Shown here piece after piece: positions 1 through 7,809 of a stretch of 21,087 nt of DNA (its first letter is position 1; each line of letters begins with the position of its first letter). This DNA comes from Chloroflexota bacterium (GTDB lineage: Bacteria > Chloroflexota > Dehalococcoidia > Bin125): positions 1 to 21,087 of the forward strand of contig JAPOXB010000172.1 in NCBI GenBank assembly GCA_026707335.1, read 5' to 3'. The position numbers and the translations under genes were made by a program. The notes beneath the pieces were generated by a model that worked only from the letters and a program-made list of their open reading frames with translations, was not told the DNA's origin and searched no databases.

Positions 1-656
1 GCCGCCTTGAAGCCGAAGCCGGCGATGAGGAAGACGGCGGCGAAGGTCAGCGCCTCGAGCTGGCCGTCGCCGGAGCCGGCGATGGCAGCGGCGATCTCAG
101 GCAGGTTGGTGCTGCCCGTCAGGCCGAGCAGCATCGCCATGCCGTAGAGCAGCACGGCGGAGGCGACCGCGCCCAGCAGCAGGTACTTGAGCCCGGCCTC
201 GGAGCCCAGCCGGTCCTTGTGGAAACCGACCAGCACGTACTGCGAGAGGCTGGTCAGTTCGAGCGCGACGAAGATGCCGATCAGGTCGCGGGTGCCGGCG
301 AGCAGCATCAGCCCGGTGACGCTGAACAGGATCAGCGCCAGGTACTCGCCGCGGCGCGAGGGGATGCGCGACAGCGTTTCCCAGGAGGCGGCGATCGTGA
401 CCAGCGCCGCCCCGGCGAGCAGGAACTGGAAGAACAGCGCGAAGTGGTCGAAGACGAGCACGCCGTCGAAGGCCTCGCGGCCGACCTTGCCGTCGGCGAG
501 CAGGATTGCGCTGTAGGCGACGCTGCCCAGCACGGCGGCGCCGGCCGTGCCGGCCAGCAGGTCGCGCCGCTTAATGAAGAGGTCGGCGATGAGCAGGAAG
601 GCGCCGGCGCACATCAGCACCAGCTGCGGCCCGAGCAGGTTGGTCTCGCCGAGCAT
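1..656 (-). CDS. nuoN: NADH-quinone oxidoreductase subunit N, 3' end cut by window edge
   Basis: This is the N-terminal 218 codons of NuoN, one of the three antiporter-like proton-pumping subunits in the membrane arm of complex I. The translation begins MLGETNLLGPQLVLM and is almost entirely hydrophobic helices. The conserved stretch FVALELTSLSQYVLVGF holds the glutamate expected in transmembrane helix 5, and it is followed by GLKYLLLGAVASAVLLYG, typical of NuoN/NdhB. The ATG shares one base with the nuoM stop (TGATG), so translation is probably coupled. It is the last nuo gene visible and its C-terminal half lies beyond position 1. Family assignment is secure. Whether more nuo genes follow cannot be seen here. 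Confidence 0.95.
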   Translation of the reverse strand, partial: MLGETNLLGPQLVLMCAGAFLLIADLFIKRRDLLAGTAGAAVLGSVAYSAILLADGKVGREAFDGVLVFDHFALFFQFLLAGAALVTIAASWETLSRIPSRRGEYLALILFSVTGLMLLAGTRDLIGIFVALELTSLSQYVLVGFHKDRLGSEAGLKYLLLGAVASAVLLYGMAMLLGLTGSTNLPEIAAAIAGSGDGQLEALTFAAVFLIAGFGFKA

Positions 657-2221
657 CACGCGCCTCCCGCCACGGCGGCCTCAGCCGAGTCCGCCGCGAG
701 GGCCAGGCCGTCGGCGATGGGCGCCACGGCGGCCTCGAAGAGATCCATCACGATCGACGGGTAGACGCCCAGCAGGACGATGGCCGCGACCAGCGCCAGC
801 ACGGGCGCGGCCTCCCACCAGGCGCCGATGTCGGGCAGGTGCGACCAGCGCTCGTCGCGGGGGCCGAACATCGTGCGCTGCAGGGCGTAGAGCATGTAGC
901 CGGCGGCCAGCAGCACGCCCAGCAGCGCGACGGCGGTGGGCGCCTCGTGCTGGGCGAAGGCGCCCAGGAAGATCGTGATCTCGGCCACGAAGCCGGCCAG
1001 CGCGGGCAGACCCAGGCTGGCGAACCCGGCGAAGACGGTCGCCGTTGCGAGCAGCGGCATGTAGTGGGCCATGCCGCGCATGTCGGCGATCTCGCGGGTG
1101 TGCGTACGGTCGTAGACGAGGCCCACGACGACGAACAGCAGCCCCGTGATCAGCCCGTGCGTGACGAGCTGCATCGCCGCCCCGGAGAGCCCCGTCACGC
1201 CCAGCGCCGAGACGCCCAGCAGGACGAAGCCCATGTGCGAGACGGAGGAGTAGGCGACGAGCCGTTTGAGGTCCGTTTGGCGGATGGTGATGATCGCGCC
1301 GTAGACGATGGAGACGGCGGCGATGATCGCGAGGGCGAGGTCGGCGTCGGCGCCGACGTCGGGCATGAGCGTGAACAGCAGCCGCAGGACGCCGTAGCCG
1401 CCCATCTTCAGCAGCACGCCGGCGAGGATCACGGAGACGGCGGTGGGGGCGTCGGTGTGGGCGTCGGGCAGCCAGGTATGCAGCGGCACGACGGGCAGCT
1501 TGACCGCGAAGGCGATCAGGATGAAGGCGAACACGGCCTGCAGCGGCAGCACCGCGCCGGCGAGGTCGGCGCCGCGGATGTCGCGCATGTCGAAGGAGCC
1601 GGCCGTGGCGCCCAGGATCAGGAAGCCGACCAGCATGAAGGCCGAGCCGAAGACGGTGTAGAGGACGAACTTAATCGCCGAGTAGTGGCGCCGGTCCCCG
1701 TGCCCCCAGGTCGAGATGAGCAGGAACATGGGGATCAGTTCGAGCTCCCAGAAGAGGAAGAAGACCAGCAGGTCGAGGGCGGTGAAGACGCCCAGCACCG
1801 ACGTCTCGAGCACCAGCAGCCAGGCGAAGTACTCCTTGGGCCGTAGGTCGATGCGCCAGGAGATCAGCACGGCGACGGTCGTGAGGAAGGTCGTCAGCAG
1901 GACGAGCGGCGCCGAGAGCCCGTCGAGGCCGAAAGCGTAGCGCACCGTGAAGCCGACGTCGTCGGCGTCGATCCAGGTGAAGGTGTCGGTGTACTGGAAG
2001 CCGGGACGGCCGTGGTCGAAGTCGATGAAGAGGACGAGGGAGATGACCAGCGTCGCGGCGGAGACGGCGAGCGCCAGCCACTTGGCGCGGGCCTGCTGGT
2101 CGCCGGGGACCCAGGCGAAGAAGCGGTCGGTGGGGACGCGCTGCCCCGGGATCAGGGCGAGCAGCAGCGCCCCGGCGATGGGCAGGAAGATCAGGATCGA
2201 GAGGATGGGGAAGTCGTTCAC
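656..2221 (-). CDS. nuoM: NADH-quinone oxidoreductase subunit M
   Basis: This 521-aa, roughly 14-helix membrane protein is an antiporter-like proton-translocating subunit of complex I. The motif FWELELIPMFLLI carries the key helix-5 glutamate near residue 159. HTWLPDAHTDAPTAVSVILAG, preceded by KLPVVPL, is the Proton_antipo_M signature, and LKRLVAYSSVSHMGF follows it. Its length matches the usual 490-530 aa. The start is GTG at 2221, which overlaps the nuoL stop as GTGA. No ATG lies between that overlap and the first hydrophobic helix. The stop overlaps the nuoN start. Position and overlaps place it between nuoL and nuoN in one operon. All expected charged channel residues appear to be present, so it should be functional. 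Confidence 0.97.
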   Translation of the reverse strand: MNDFPILSILIFLPIAGALLLALIPGQRVPTDRFFAWVPGDQQARAKWLALAVSAATLVISLVLFIDFDHGRPGFQYTDTFTWIDADDVGFTVRYAFGLDGLSAPLVLLTTFLTTVAVLISWRIDLRPKEYFAWLLVLETSVLGVFTALDLLVFFLFWELELIPMFLLISTWGHGDRRHYSAIKFVLYTVFGSAFMLVGFLILGATAGSFDMRDIRGADLAGAVLPLQAVFAFILIAFAVKLPVVPLHTWLPDAHTDAPTAVSVILAGVLLKMGGYGVLRLLFTLMPDVGADADLALAIIAAVSIVYGAIITIRQTDLKRLVAYSSVSHMGFVLLGVSALGVTGLSGAAMQLVTHGLITGLLFVVVGLVYDRTHTREIADMRGMAHYMPLLATATVFAGFASLGLPALAGFVAEITIFLGAFAQHEAPTAVALLGVLLAAGYMLYALQRTMFGPRDERWSHLPDIGAWWEAAPVLALVAAIVLLGVYPSIVMDLFEAAVAPIADGLALAADSAEAAVAGGA

Positions 2222-4143
2222 TGGAGCAGCACCACCGCTCCGAAGATGACGACGCCCCCGGCCAGCAGCGCGGCAGCGGCGGTCTGGGCCTGGCCGTTCT
2301 GGGCGAACTTGCCGAACCAGCCGACGACAAACGTCCCGCGCGCCGCGCCGTTGACGACCCCGTCGACGACCAGCACGTCAAAGGTGTGCGCGGCCTTGGC
2401 CAAGCCGCCGTAGAAGACGCGGCGCACGAGGAGGTCCTCGGCCAGCACGTCGGCGTAGTACTTGCGCTCCAGCAGGCGGTGCAGCGGCGCGACCGCCGGG
2501 TGCGCGCGCAGCCGGGCGGGGTCGGGGCTGCGGCGGATGTAGAGCGCGATCGCGGCCGCGGCCGCGACGCCGGCCAGCAGCGTCGAGCCGATGAAGACGC
2601 CGGTGTCCCAGAGGAACTTCGCCTCGTGCGCCTCGGGCAGTGCGCCCAGCACCCAGGACTGGAACTCGCCGCCGAAGGTTACCCAGCCGGCGGCGACGGC
2701 CAGCACCGCGAGGATGCAGAGCGGGATCGTCATCACGCGGGGCGCCTCGTGGGGATGGGCGGGGTCGGCGCCGTGCTCGCCCGGGGCGGGCTCCTCGCCG
2801 CCCTTGTAGTCGCCGTGGAAGGTCAGGGCGATGGCGCGGACCATGTAGAACGCCGTCAGGCCGGCGGCCAGCAGACCGAAGGCGAAGACGGCGCGGTTGT
2901 ACTTCCAGGCATCGATGAGGATCTCATCCTTCGACCAGAAGCCGGCCAGGGGGATGACGCCGGCCAGCGAGAGCGCCCCGATCACGAAGGTGATGTAGGT
3001 GATCGGCATCACGCGGCGCAGGCCGCCCATGCGGGTCATGTCGAAGGTGTTGGTGGCGTGGCTGGCCGAGCCCGCGCCGAGGAACAGCAGCGACTTGAAG
3101 AAGGCGTGGGTCATGAGGTGGAAGACGGCCGCGGCGTAGGCGCCGATGCCGAGCGCGAACATCATGTAGGCCAGCTGGGAGATGGTGGAGTAGGCGAGCA
3201 CGCGCTTGATGTCGGTCTGGGCGACGGCGAGCAGCGCCGCGCCGACCGCGGTGACGACACCGATCCAGGTGATGAAGTCGGAGGCGAACTGCGACGCGTC
3301 GAGCACCGGGAAGAAGCGCGCGAGCAGGTAGACGCCGGCCGCGACCATCGTCGCGGAGTGGACGAGCGCGGAGACGGGCGTGGGGCCCTCCATGGCGTCG
3401 GGCAGCCAGATGTGCAGCGGGAACTGTGCGCTCTTGCCGATCGCGCCGGCGACCAGTCCGAGCGCGAACAGGGTGAGCATCGTCTGGCCAAGCACGCCCA
3501 GCCCGACCAACTCGACGACCTCCGTGTTGATGGCGGCAATCTCGAGCGTGCCGGCGCGGTCCCAGATCAGGATCAGCGCCGCCAGCAGGCCGAGGTCGCC
3601 CAGGCGGGTGACGATGAAGGCCTTCTTCGCAGCGGCCGCCGCGGCGGGCCGGTGGAACCAGAAGCCGATCAGGAAGTACGAGGCCGCGCCGACCAGCTCC
3701 CAGAAGACGAAGAGCATCAGCAGGTTGTCGGCCAGGATGAGGCCCAGCATGGCGGCGGTGAAGAAGGACATGAAGGCGTAGTAGCGCGCGAAGCCGCCGT
3801 CGCCGTGCATGTAGCCGAGCGAGTAGACCTGGACCAGCAACGAGACGCCGCTGACCACGACCAGCATCACGGCGGTGAGCCCGTCGAGGCGGGCGCCGAC
3901 GTTGACGATCAGGTCGCCGGCGCTGAACAGCGCGTGGGTGGAGAAGCCGACCGCGTGCCCGCCCTCGCCGATGACCTGCACCAGCGCGTAGATGGAGACG
4001 ACGAGCGCGACGCCGATCGCGCCGACGGTCAGCAGCCCGGCCTCGCGCGGCCGGCCGCGCAGGAAGAGCGTGATCAAGAAGAACGACGCGACCGGCAGGA
4101 AGAAGATGAGCCAGACGAGGCCTTCGGCGACCGGTTGGTTCAT
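2218..4143 (-). CDS. nuoL: NADH-quinone oxidoreductase subunit L
   Basis: NuoL is the most distal proton-pumping subunit of complex I. This copy has 641 aa, in the usual range. Visible marks are LFVFWELVGAASYFLIGFW with the helix-5 glutamate near residue 149, the stretch AKKAFIVTRLGDLG, LPDAMEGPTPVSALVHSATM in the channel region, and MTHAFFKSLLFLGAG. The C-terminal third contains a His-rich loop (GEHGADPAHPHEAP) and then the long amphipathic helix region ending in a final transmembrane segment. I chose ATG 4143 because it is preceded by AGAAGG at good spacing and starts just before the first helix. The frame stays open upstream to 4311, but that extension is Arg/Pro-rich and overlaps the preceding small gene. 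The stop overlaps the nuoM GTG. Confidence 0.96.
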   Translation of the reverse strand: MNQPVAEGLVWLIFFLPVASFFLITLFLRGRPREAGLLTVGAIGVALVVSIYALVQVIGEGGHAVGFSTHALFSAGDLIVNVGARLDGLTAVMLVVVSGVSLLVQVYSLGYMHGDGGFARYYAFMSFFTAAMLGLILADNLLMLFVFWELVGAASYFLIGFWFHRPAAAAAAKKAFIVTRLGDLGLLAALILIWDRAGTLEIAAINTEVVELVGLGVLGQTMLTLFALGLVAGAIGKSAQFPLHIWLPDAMEGPTPVSALVHSATMVAAGVYLLARFFPVLDASQFASDFITWIGVVTAVGAALLAVAQTDIKRVLAYSTISQLAYMMFALGIGAYAAAVFHLMTHAFFKSLLFLGAGSASHATNTFDMTRMGGLRRVMPITYITFVIGALSLAGVIPLAGFWSKDEILIDAWKYNRAVFAFGLLAAGLTAFYMVRAIALTFHGDYKGGEEPAPGEHGADPAHPHEAPRVMTIPLCILAVLAVAAGWVTFGGEFQSWVLGALPEAHEAKFLWDTGVFIGSTLLAGVAAAAAIALYIRRSPDPARLRAHPAVAPLHRLLERKYYADVLAEDLLVRRVFYGGLAKAAHTFDVLVVDGVVNGAARGTFVVGWFGKFAQNGQAQTAAAALLAGGVVIFGAVVLLQ

Positions 4144-4163
4144 CTGGCCTTCTCTATATCTAT

Positions 4164-4358
4164 CTAGATCTTCCGCAGGATCTCGCGGGCGACGTGCGTC
4201 TTGGAGTCGGGCACATAGAGGGTGCGCGGGGCGAGGTCGCCCTCGTCGGCGCGGTCGTCGGGCACGACGAGGCGCACGGCGACGCCCTCGGCGTGGAGCA
4301 GCTCGCGCCACGTCTCGGCGACGTAGCGGTTGGGCAGTCGCATGAACTCAGCCCACAC
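4164..4358 (-). CDS. small DUF2007-like protein inside the nuo operon
   Basis: This 64-aa soluble protein lies between nuoK and nuoL. It reads like the compact fold of the putative prokaryotic signal-transducing family (DUF2007, PF09413). An N-terminal helix (NRYVAETWRELLHAEGV) is followed by a strand (AVRLVV) and by the typical end, a TLYVPD strand plus the helix SKTHVAREILRKI. The family usually has this YVP-x(n)-AREIL ending, but its biochemical role is not established. The GTG at 4358 has GGGGAG about ten bases upstream. An alternative ATG at 4343 starts five residues later and lacks a clear ribosome site. There is no transmembrane segment and no cysteine. The gap to nuoK is 36 nt and to nuoL 20 nt, so it is co-transcribed. 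Family assignment rests on pattern recognition only. Confidence 0.72.
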   Translation of the reverse strand: MWAEFMRLPNRYVAETWRELLHAEGVAVRLVVPDDRADEGDLAPRTLYVPDSKTHVAREILRKI

Positions 4359-4394
4359 AGGCGCCTCTCCCCTCTCGGTGCATGGTCCTCGCGG

Positions 4395-4709
4395 TCACCA
4401 TCTGAGCAAGTTGATCCGGTCGAGGCTGACCGTCTGGCGGTTGCGGTAGACGACCATCGCCAGAGCCAGGCCGACGGCCACCTCGGCCGCGGCGACGGCG
4501 ATGATGAAGACGACGAAGACTTGCGTGCTCAGCGCGACGCCGGTGTCGGTGAAGCGGCTGAAGGCGACCAGCGTCAGGTTGACCGCGTTGAGCATCAGCT
4601 CGACGCCCATCAGCACGCCGATGGCGTTGCGCTTGGACAGCGCGATGTAGAGCCCGATGGCGAACAGGATCGCGCCGACGATCAGGTATTCCTCCAGGGA
4701 GATCGTCAT
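4395..4709 (-). CDS. nuoK: NADH-quinone oxidoreductase subunit K
   Basis: NuoK is a small three-helix membrane subunit of complex I, homologous to MrpC, that forms part of the proton path. It has 104 aa, the family norm. The two buried glutamates are visible: Glu37 in GVLMGVELMLNAVNL and Glu76 in AVAAAEVAVGLALA. They correspond to the essential pair known in Escherichia coli NuoK. The start is ATG at 4709, overlapping the nuoJ stop as ATGA and preceded by GGGGACGACTC. It is followed by 36 nt and then the DUF2007-like gene, so the usual direct nuoK-nuoL junction is interrupted. Confidence 0.97.
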   Translation of the reverse strand: MTISLEEYLIVGAILFAIGLYIALSKRNAIGVLMGVELMLNAVNLTLVAFSRFTDTGVALSTQVFVVFIIAVAAAEVAVGLALAMVVYRNRQTVSLDRINLLRW

Positions 4710-5302
4710 GAGTCGTCCCCGGGGCCGGCGGGCGCGTCGGCGGCGTCGCCGTCGGGCGGCGGCAGCACGCCCTCCTCGATCAGGCTGGCCGTGTGGATGG
4801 GCAGGTCCTCGTCGTCCTGCCGGGCGAGCGCGATCGCCCCGACGAGCGCGGCGGTGAGCATCACCGCGCCGATCTCGAACGGCAGCACGTACTGGTTGAT
4901 CAGCGACTCGCCGATGATCTTGGCTTGCGTGCCGATGGCGCCCTCGCGCATCGGACCCCAGTCGGTCTCCAGCGCCACGAAGACGCCCGCCGCGATCACC
5001 AGCCCCATGAGGATCATGGCCGGGTAGCGCATCAGGCTCTCCTCGTTGTCGCGCGCGGCGCGCGGCGTGAGCAGGATGGCGAACAGCATCAGCACGGCGA
5101 TCGCGCCGACGTAGACCAGGATCTGCACGAGCGCCAGGAAGTCGGCCGAGAGGGTGATGAACAGCCCGGCCACGCCGATGAAGGAGAGAATGAGGAAGAT
5201 CACGGCGTGGATCAGGTTGCGGCTGACGATGATCATCAGCGCGCCGCCGATCGTCAGGGCGCTGAGCGACCAGAAGGCGAGGTGGAAGCCGACGTCAGAC
5301 AT
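4706..5302 (-). CDS. nuoJ: NADH-quinone oxidoreductase subunit J
   Basis: NuoJ is a five-helix membrane subunit of complex I next to NuoK and NuoA. The 198-aa translation shows the family core SRNLIHAVIFLILSFIGVAG followed by DFLALVQILVYVGAIAVLML, the NuoJ signature, including the helix-3 pi-bulge region. The C-terminal 40 residues are soluble and acidic (ending GDAADAPAGPGDDS), which varies in the family. ATG 5302 has a moderate GCGGGGC ribosome site. Its first bases overlap a repeat-containing short frame (5295-5375) that occupies the place where nuoI is normally found. The stop overlaps nuoK. Confidence 0.96.
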   Translation of the reverse strand: MSDVGFHLAFWSLSALTIGGALMIIVSRNLIHAVIFLILSFIGVAGLFITLSADFLALVQILVYVGAIAVLMLFAILLTPRAARDNEESLMRYPAMILMGLVIAAGVFVALETDWGPMREGAIGTQAKIIGESLINQYVLPFEIGAVMLTAALVGAIALARQDDEDLPIHTASLIEEGVLPPPDGDAADAPAGPGDDS

Positions 5303-5375
5303 GGCGCCCCGCAGACTTGCACTCGGCAGACTTGCACCCGGCAGACTTGCACTCGACAGACATTGACTCAGCCAT
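5295..5375 (-). CDS. 26-codon repeat-bearing mini-ORF in the nuoI position
   Basis: A short frame begins with ATG at 5375, six bases after a perfect GGAGG (5386-5382). It ends in TGA at 5297-5295, inside the start of nuoJ and overlapping it by 8 nt. It encodes M-A-E-S-M-S-V-E, then CKSAG-CKSAE-CKSAG, then a short basic tail, giving three cysteines at a five-residue period. The repeat comes from the 15-bp tandem DNA repeat described separately. I recognise no family. The ribosome site and the overlap with nuoJ argue that ribosomes traverse it, perhaps to carry translation across the 93-nt gap. The cysteine spacing is not the CxxCxxC of NuoI, so there is no evidence that it is a NuoI remnant. 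It may equally be a chance frame in a repeat. Confidence 0.4.
   Translation of the reverse strand: MAESMSVECKSAGCKSAECKSAGRHV
5311..5370. repeat. 15-bp tandem repeat in nuoH-nuoJ gap
   Basis: Three consecutive 15-bp units start at 5311, 5326 and 5341. The first and third are identical (GCAGACTTGCACTCG) and the second differs by one base. A fourth, diverged unit lies at 5356-5370. The array fills most of the 93-nt interval between the nuoH stop and the nuoJ start. The unit length is a multiple of three, so on the minus strand it encodes the pentapeptide CKSA(G/E). Unit size and lack of spacers rule out CRISPR. Confidence 0.95.
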
Positions 5376-5395
5376 CGGCGGCCTCCATGGCGGCG

Positions 5396-6661
5396 CTAAT
5401 CCCCGCTCCCGGCGTCGGCCAGTTCGCGGGCGGCGCGCAGGCCGCCCAGACGTCCGCGGGCCATCACCGGCCGCGAGGGCAGGCGCTGGGCGGGCGAGGC
5501 GGCCGTGCGGGCGTAGATGGCGACGCCCGCGCCGGCGATCCCCCAGTTGATCACGGCGTAGATCGGCAGCGCGACGGCGGGATCCCAGCCCAGCTCGATG
5601 AGCAGCGTGCGCTGCGTCGCGGCGACGGCCAGGAAGACCAGCCCCACCGGCACGAAGAACTTCCAGCAGAACGACATCAACTGGTCGAGGCGCAGCCGCG
5701 GCAGGGTGCCGCGCAGCCAGATGAAGACGAAGTACATCAGGCCGGTCTTGGCGAGCAGGATGAGCCAGCTGGGCACCCACTGGTCGAGGCCCCAGAGCCA
5801 CCAGCCGCCGAGGAAGAAGGTCGCGAAGAAGGCGGAGATGGCGAGCGTGTTGGCCAGCTCGACGGCGTAGAAGAGGCCGAAGCGCATGCCCGAGTACTCG
5901 GTGTGGTAGCCGGCCACGATCTCCGACTCGGCCTCGGAGATGTCGGCCGGCGTGCGGTTGAGCTCGGCCGTCGAGCCGAAGAGGAACATCAGCGCCGACA
6001 TCGGGAAGATGAGGAACAGGACGACGTCGTTGGCCTGCTGCCAGAGGACGATCCCGTTCACGCTGAGCGTGCCGGTGAAGAAGACCAGCGCCAGCAGGCT
6101 GAGCACGACCGGGATCTCGTAGCTGATCGACATGGCGATGACGCGCATCGCGCCGAACAGCGCGTACTTGTTGTTCTGCGCCCAGCCGGCCATGAACACG
6201 ACCAGTACGTTGACGCCCGAGATGGCGACGAGGAAGAGCACGCCCATCTCGAGGTCGGCCACCGACATGTTGGGGCCGAAGGGCAGCACGCCCCAGATCA
6301 GGATGGCGGGCACGAAGATCAGCACCGGCGGCAGGAAGAAGACCCACTTGTCGGCGGCGCGAGGGGCCAGTTCCTCCTTGAGGATCAACTTGACGGCGTC
6401 GGCGACGGGTTGCAGCAGCCCCACCGGCCCGACCCGGTTGGGGCCGATGCGCGCCTGCATCCGCGCGATCACCTTGCGCTCGAGCCAGATGAGGATAAGC
6501 AACGTCGGGCCGATGATGGCCAGCACGCCCAGCGCGCCGATCACGCCGGTCAGGATCGAGGCCAGCCAGTCGGGGCCCCAATCGGCGACCCACTCCGTGA
6601 TCAGGCGGCTGATGCCGTTCAGGTCGCGCAGGTCGTACCACTCGGCGGCGGGGAGGTTCAT
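5396..6661 (-). CDS. nuoH: NADH-quinone oxidoreductase subunit H
   Basis: NuoH is the eight-helix heel subunit of complex I that forms the quinone chamber with NuoB and NuoD. The 421-aa translation contains the signature LIWLERKVIARMQARIGPNR and then GLLQPVADAVKLILKE. It also has the first-loop motif TAELNRTPADISEAESEIV, followed by AGYHTEYSGM with its cluster of quinone-channel glutamates, and WLRGTLPRLRLDQLM near the end. ATG 6661 overlaps the nuoD stop (ATGA). The C-terminal tail of about 35 residues is soluble and basic and is longer than in E. coli. In most operons nuoI follows. Here a repeat array and then nuoJ follow. Confidence 0.97.
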   Translation of the reverse strand: MNLPAAEWYDLRDLNGISRLITEWVADWGPDWLASILTGVIGALGVLAIIGPTLLILIWLERKVIARMQARIGPNRVGPVGLLQPVADAVKLILKEELAPRAADKWVFFLPPVLIFVPAILIWGVLPFGPNMSVADLEMGVLFLVAISGVNVLVVFMAGWAQNNKYALFGAMRVIAMSISYEIPVVLSLLALVFFTGTLSVNGIVLWQQANDVVLFLIFPMSALMFLFGSTAELNRTPADISEAESEIVAGYHTEYSGMRFGLFYAVELANTLAISAFFATFFLGGWWLWGLDQWVPSWLILLAKTGLMYFVFIWLRGTLPRLRLDQLMSFCWKFFVPVGLVFLAVAATQRTLLIELGWDPAVALPIYAVINWGIAGAGVAIYARTAASPAQRLPSRPVMARGRLGGLRAARELADAGSGD

Positions 6662-7809
6662 CGGTCGATCTCCCCCACGACGATGTCGATGGAGCCGAGC
6701 GTGACGATGGCGTCGGCCAACGTGCCACCGATCGTCATCTCACGCAAGGCGGTGAGGTTGATCAGGCTGGGGGCGCGGCAGTGGAAGCGGTAGGGGGTTG
6801 GGCCCCCGTCGCTGACGACGTAGAAGCCCAATTCGCCGCGGGGAGACTCGACGCGAGCGTAGGCCTCGCCCTCGGGCGGGCGCAGGTGCAGCGGCAACTC
6901 GGCCAGCCAGGCCCCGCCGGGGATGTTGTCGATCAGCTGCTCCAGGATCTGCACCGACTGGCGCACCTCCTCCATCCGCACCAGGAAGCGGTCGTAGCAG
7001 TCGCCGTTGCGGCCCACGGGGATGTCGAAGTCGAACGCCTCGTAGCCGCTGTAGGGGTCGGCCTTGCGGATGTCCCAGGGCACGCCGGTGGCGCGCAGGA
7101 CCGGCCCGGCCAGGGAGGCGTTGACGGCGCCCTCGGCATCGATCACCCCCACGTCGCGGGAGCGTGCGACGAGGATCTCGTTGCCCAGCAGCAGGTCGCG
7201 GTACTCCTCGATCTTGCCGGGCAGGTCGTCGAGGAAGGATCGCAGCGCGGGGAGCAGCTCCGGCGGCAGGTCGAAGGCGACGCCGCCGATGCGCATGTAG
7301 TTGGTCGTCAGGCGGGCGCCGCAGGTCATCTCGAACATGTCGAGGATGCGCTCGCGCTCACGGAACATGTGGAAGAGCGGCGTCTGCCAGGCGCCGCAGT
7401 CGTTGGCGAAGGTGCCGTTGGCCATGGCGTGGCTGGCGAGGCGCTGCAGTTCGGCGAAGAGGATGCGGATCGCCTGCGCGCGCGGCGGCACCTCGATGCC
7501 GCACAGCTTCTCGACGGCCAGGCAGTAGGCCAGGTTGTTCGACATCGCCGCCAGATAGTCGATGCGGTCGGTGAAGGGGATGTTCTGCGTGAAGGTGCGC
7601 TCCTCGGCGAGCTTCTCCATCGAGCGGTGCAGGTAGCCGATGATCATGTCGGCGTCGATCACGCGCTCGCCGTCGAGCGTCGCCTTGAGGCGGAAGACGC
7701 CGTGCGTCGAGGGGTGCTGCGGCCCCAGGTTGACGACGACCGGCTCGTTGGGGCCGAAGCCGCCCTCGGCGGCGCCCGGTGTGACACCAGTGGGCGTGCC
7801 GGACGTCAT
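6658..7809 (-). CDS. nuoD: NADH-quinone oxidoreductase subunit D (49 kDa)
   Basis: NuoD is the peripheral-arm subunit that lines the quinone headgroup site and is related to the large subunit of [NiFe] hydrogenases. The 383-aa protein has GPQHPSTHGV at residues 29-38, including the quinone-binding histidine loop. It continues with YLHRSMEKLAEERTF, DRIDYLAAMSNNLAYCLAVE and SHAMANGTFANDCGA, and ends in GSIDIVVGEIDR, the normal C-terminus. ATG 7809 is chosen because it overlaps the nuoC stop as ATGA and has a GGGGGG ribosome site. The frame is open to 7872 but that stretch is Arg-rich and overlaps nuoC. No hydrogenase-type metal cysteines are present, as expected for complex I. nuoB, whose product docks directly on NuoD, is not encoded nearby. 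Confidence 0.97.
   Translation of the reverse strand: MTSGTPTGVTPGAAEGGFGPNEPVVVNLGPQHPSTHGVFRLKATLDGERVIDADMIIGYLHRSMEKLAEERTFTQNIPFTDRIDYLAAMSNNLAYCLAVEKLCGIEVPPRAQAIRILFAELQRLASHAMANGTFANDCGAWQTPLFHMFRERERILDMFEMTCGARLTTNYMRIGGVAFDLPPELLPALRSFLDDLPGKIEEYRDLLLGNEILVARSRDVGVIDAEGAVNASLAGPVLRATGVPWDIRKADPYSGYEAFDFDIPVGRNGDCYDRFLVRMEEVRQSVQILEQLIDNIPGGAWLAELPLHLRPPEGEAYARVESPRGELGFYVVSDGGPTPYRFHCRAPSLINLTALREMTIGGTLADAIVTLGSIDIVVGEIDR

Noticed and set aside
4144..4311. An N-terminal extension of NuoL to 4311.
   Set aside because: The added residues are Arg/Pro-rich, overlap the DUF2007-like gene, and precede a well-placed ribosome site and ATG at 4143.
5311..5370. A CRISPR array.
   Set aside because: Units are 15 bp, directly tandem and without spacers. 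No cas genes are present.
5295..5375. The Cys-bearing mini-ORF as a remnant ferredoxin domain of NuoI.
   Set aside because: The cysteines are spaced five residues apart by the repeat. The CxxCxxCxxxCP pattern is absent.
839..6793. Very long open frames on the plus strand opposite the nuo genes (for example 839-1846, 2386-4167 and 4793-6793).
   Set aside because: They are antisense mirrors of real membrane-protein genes in GC-rich DNA. Their products are Glu/Asp/Gln/His/Arg/Gly-rich with no domain, and they run across several true gene boundaries.
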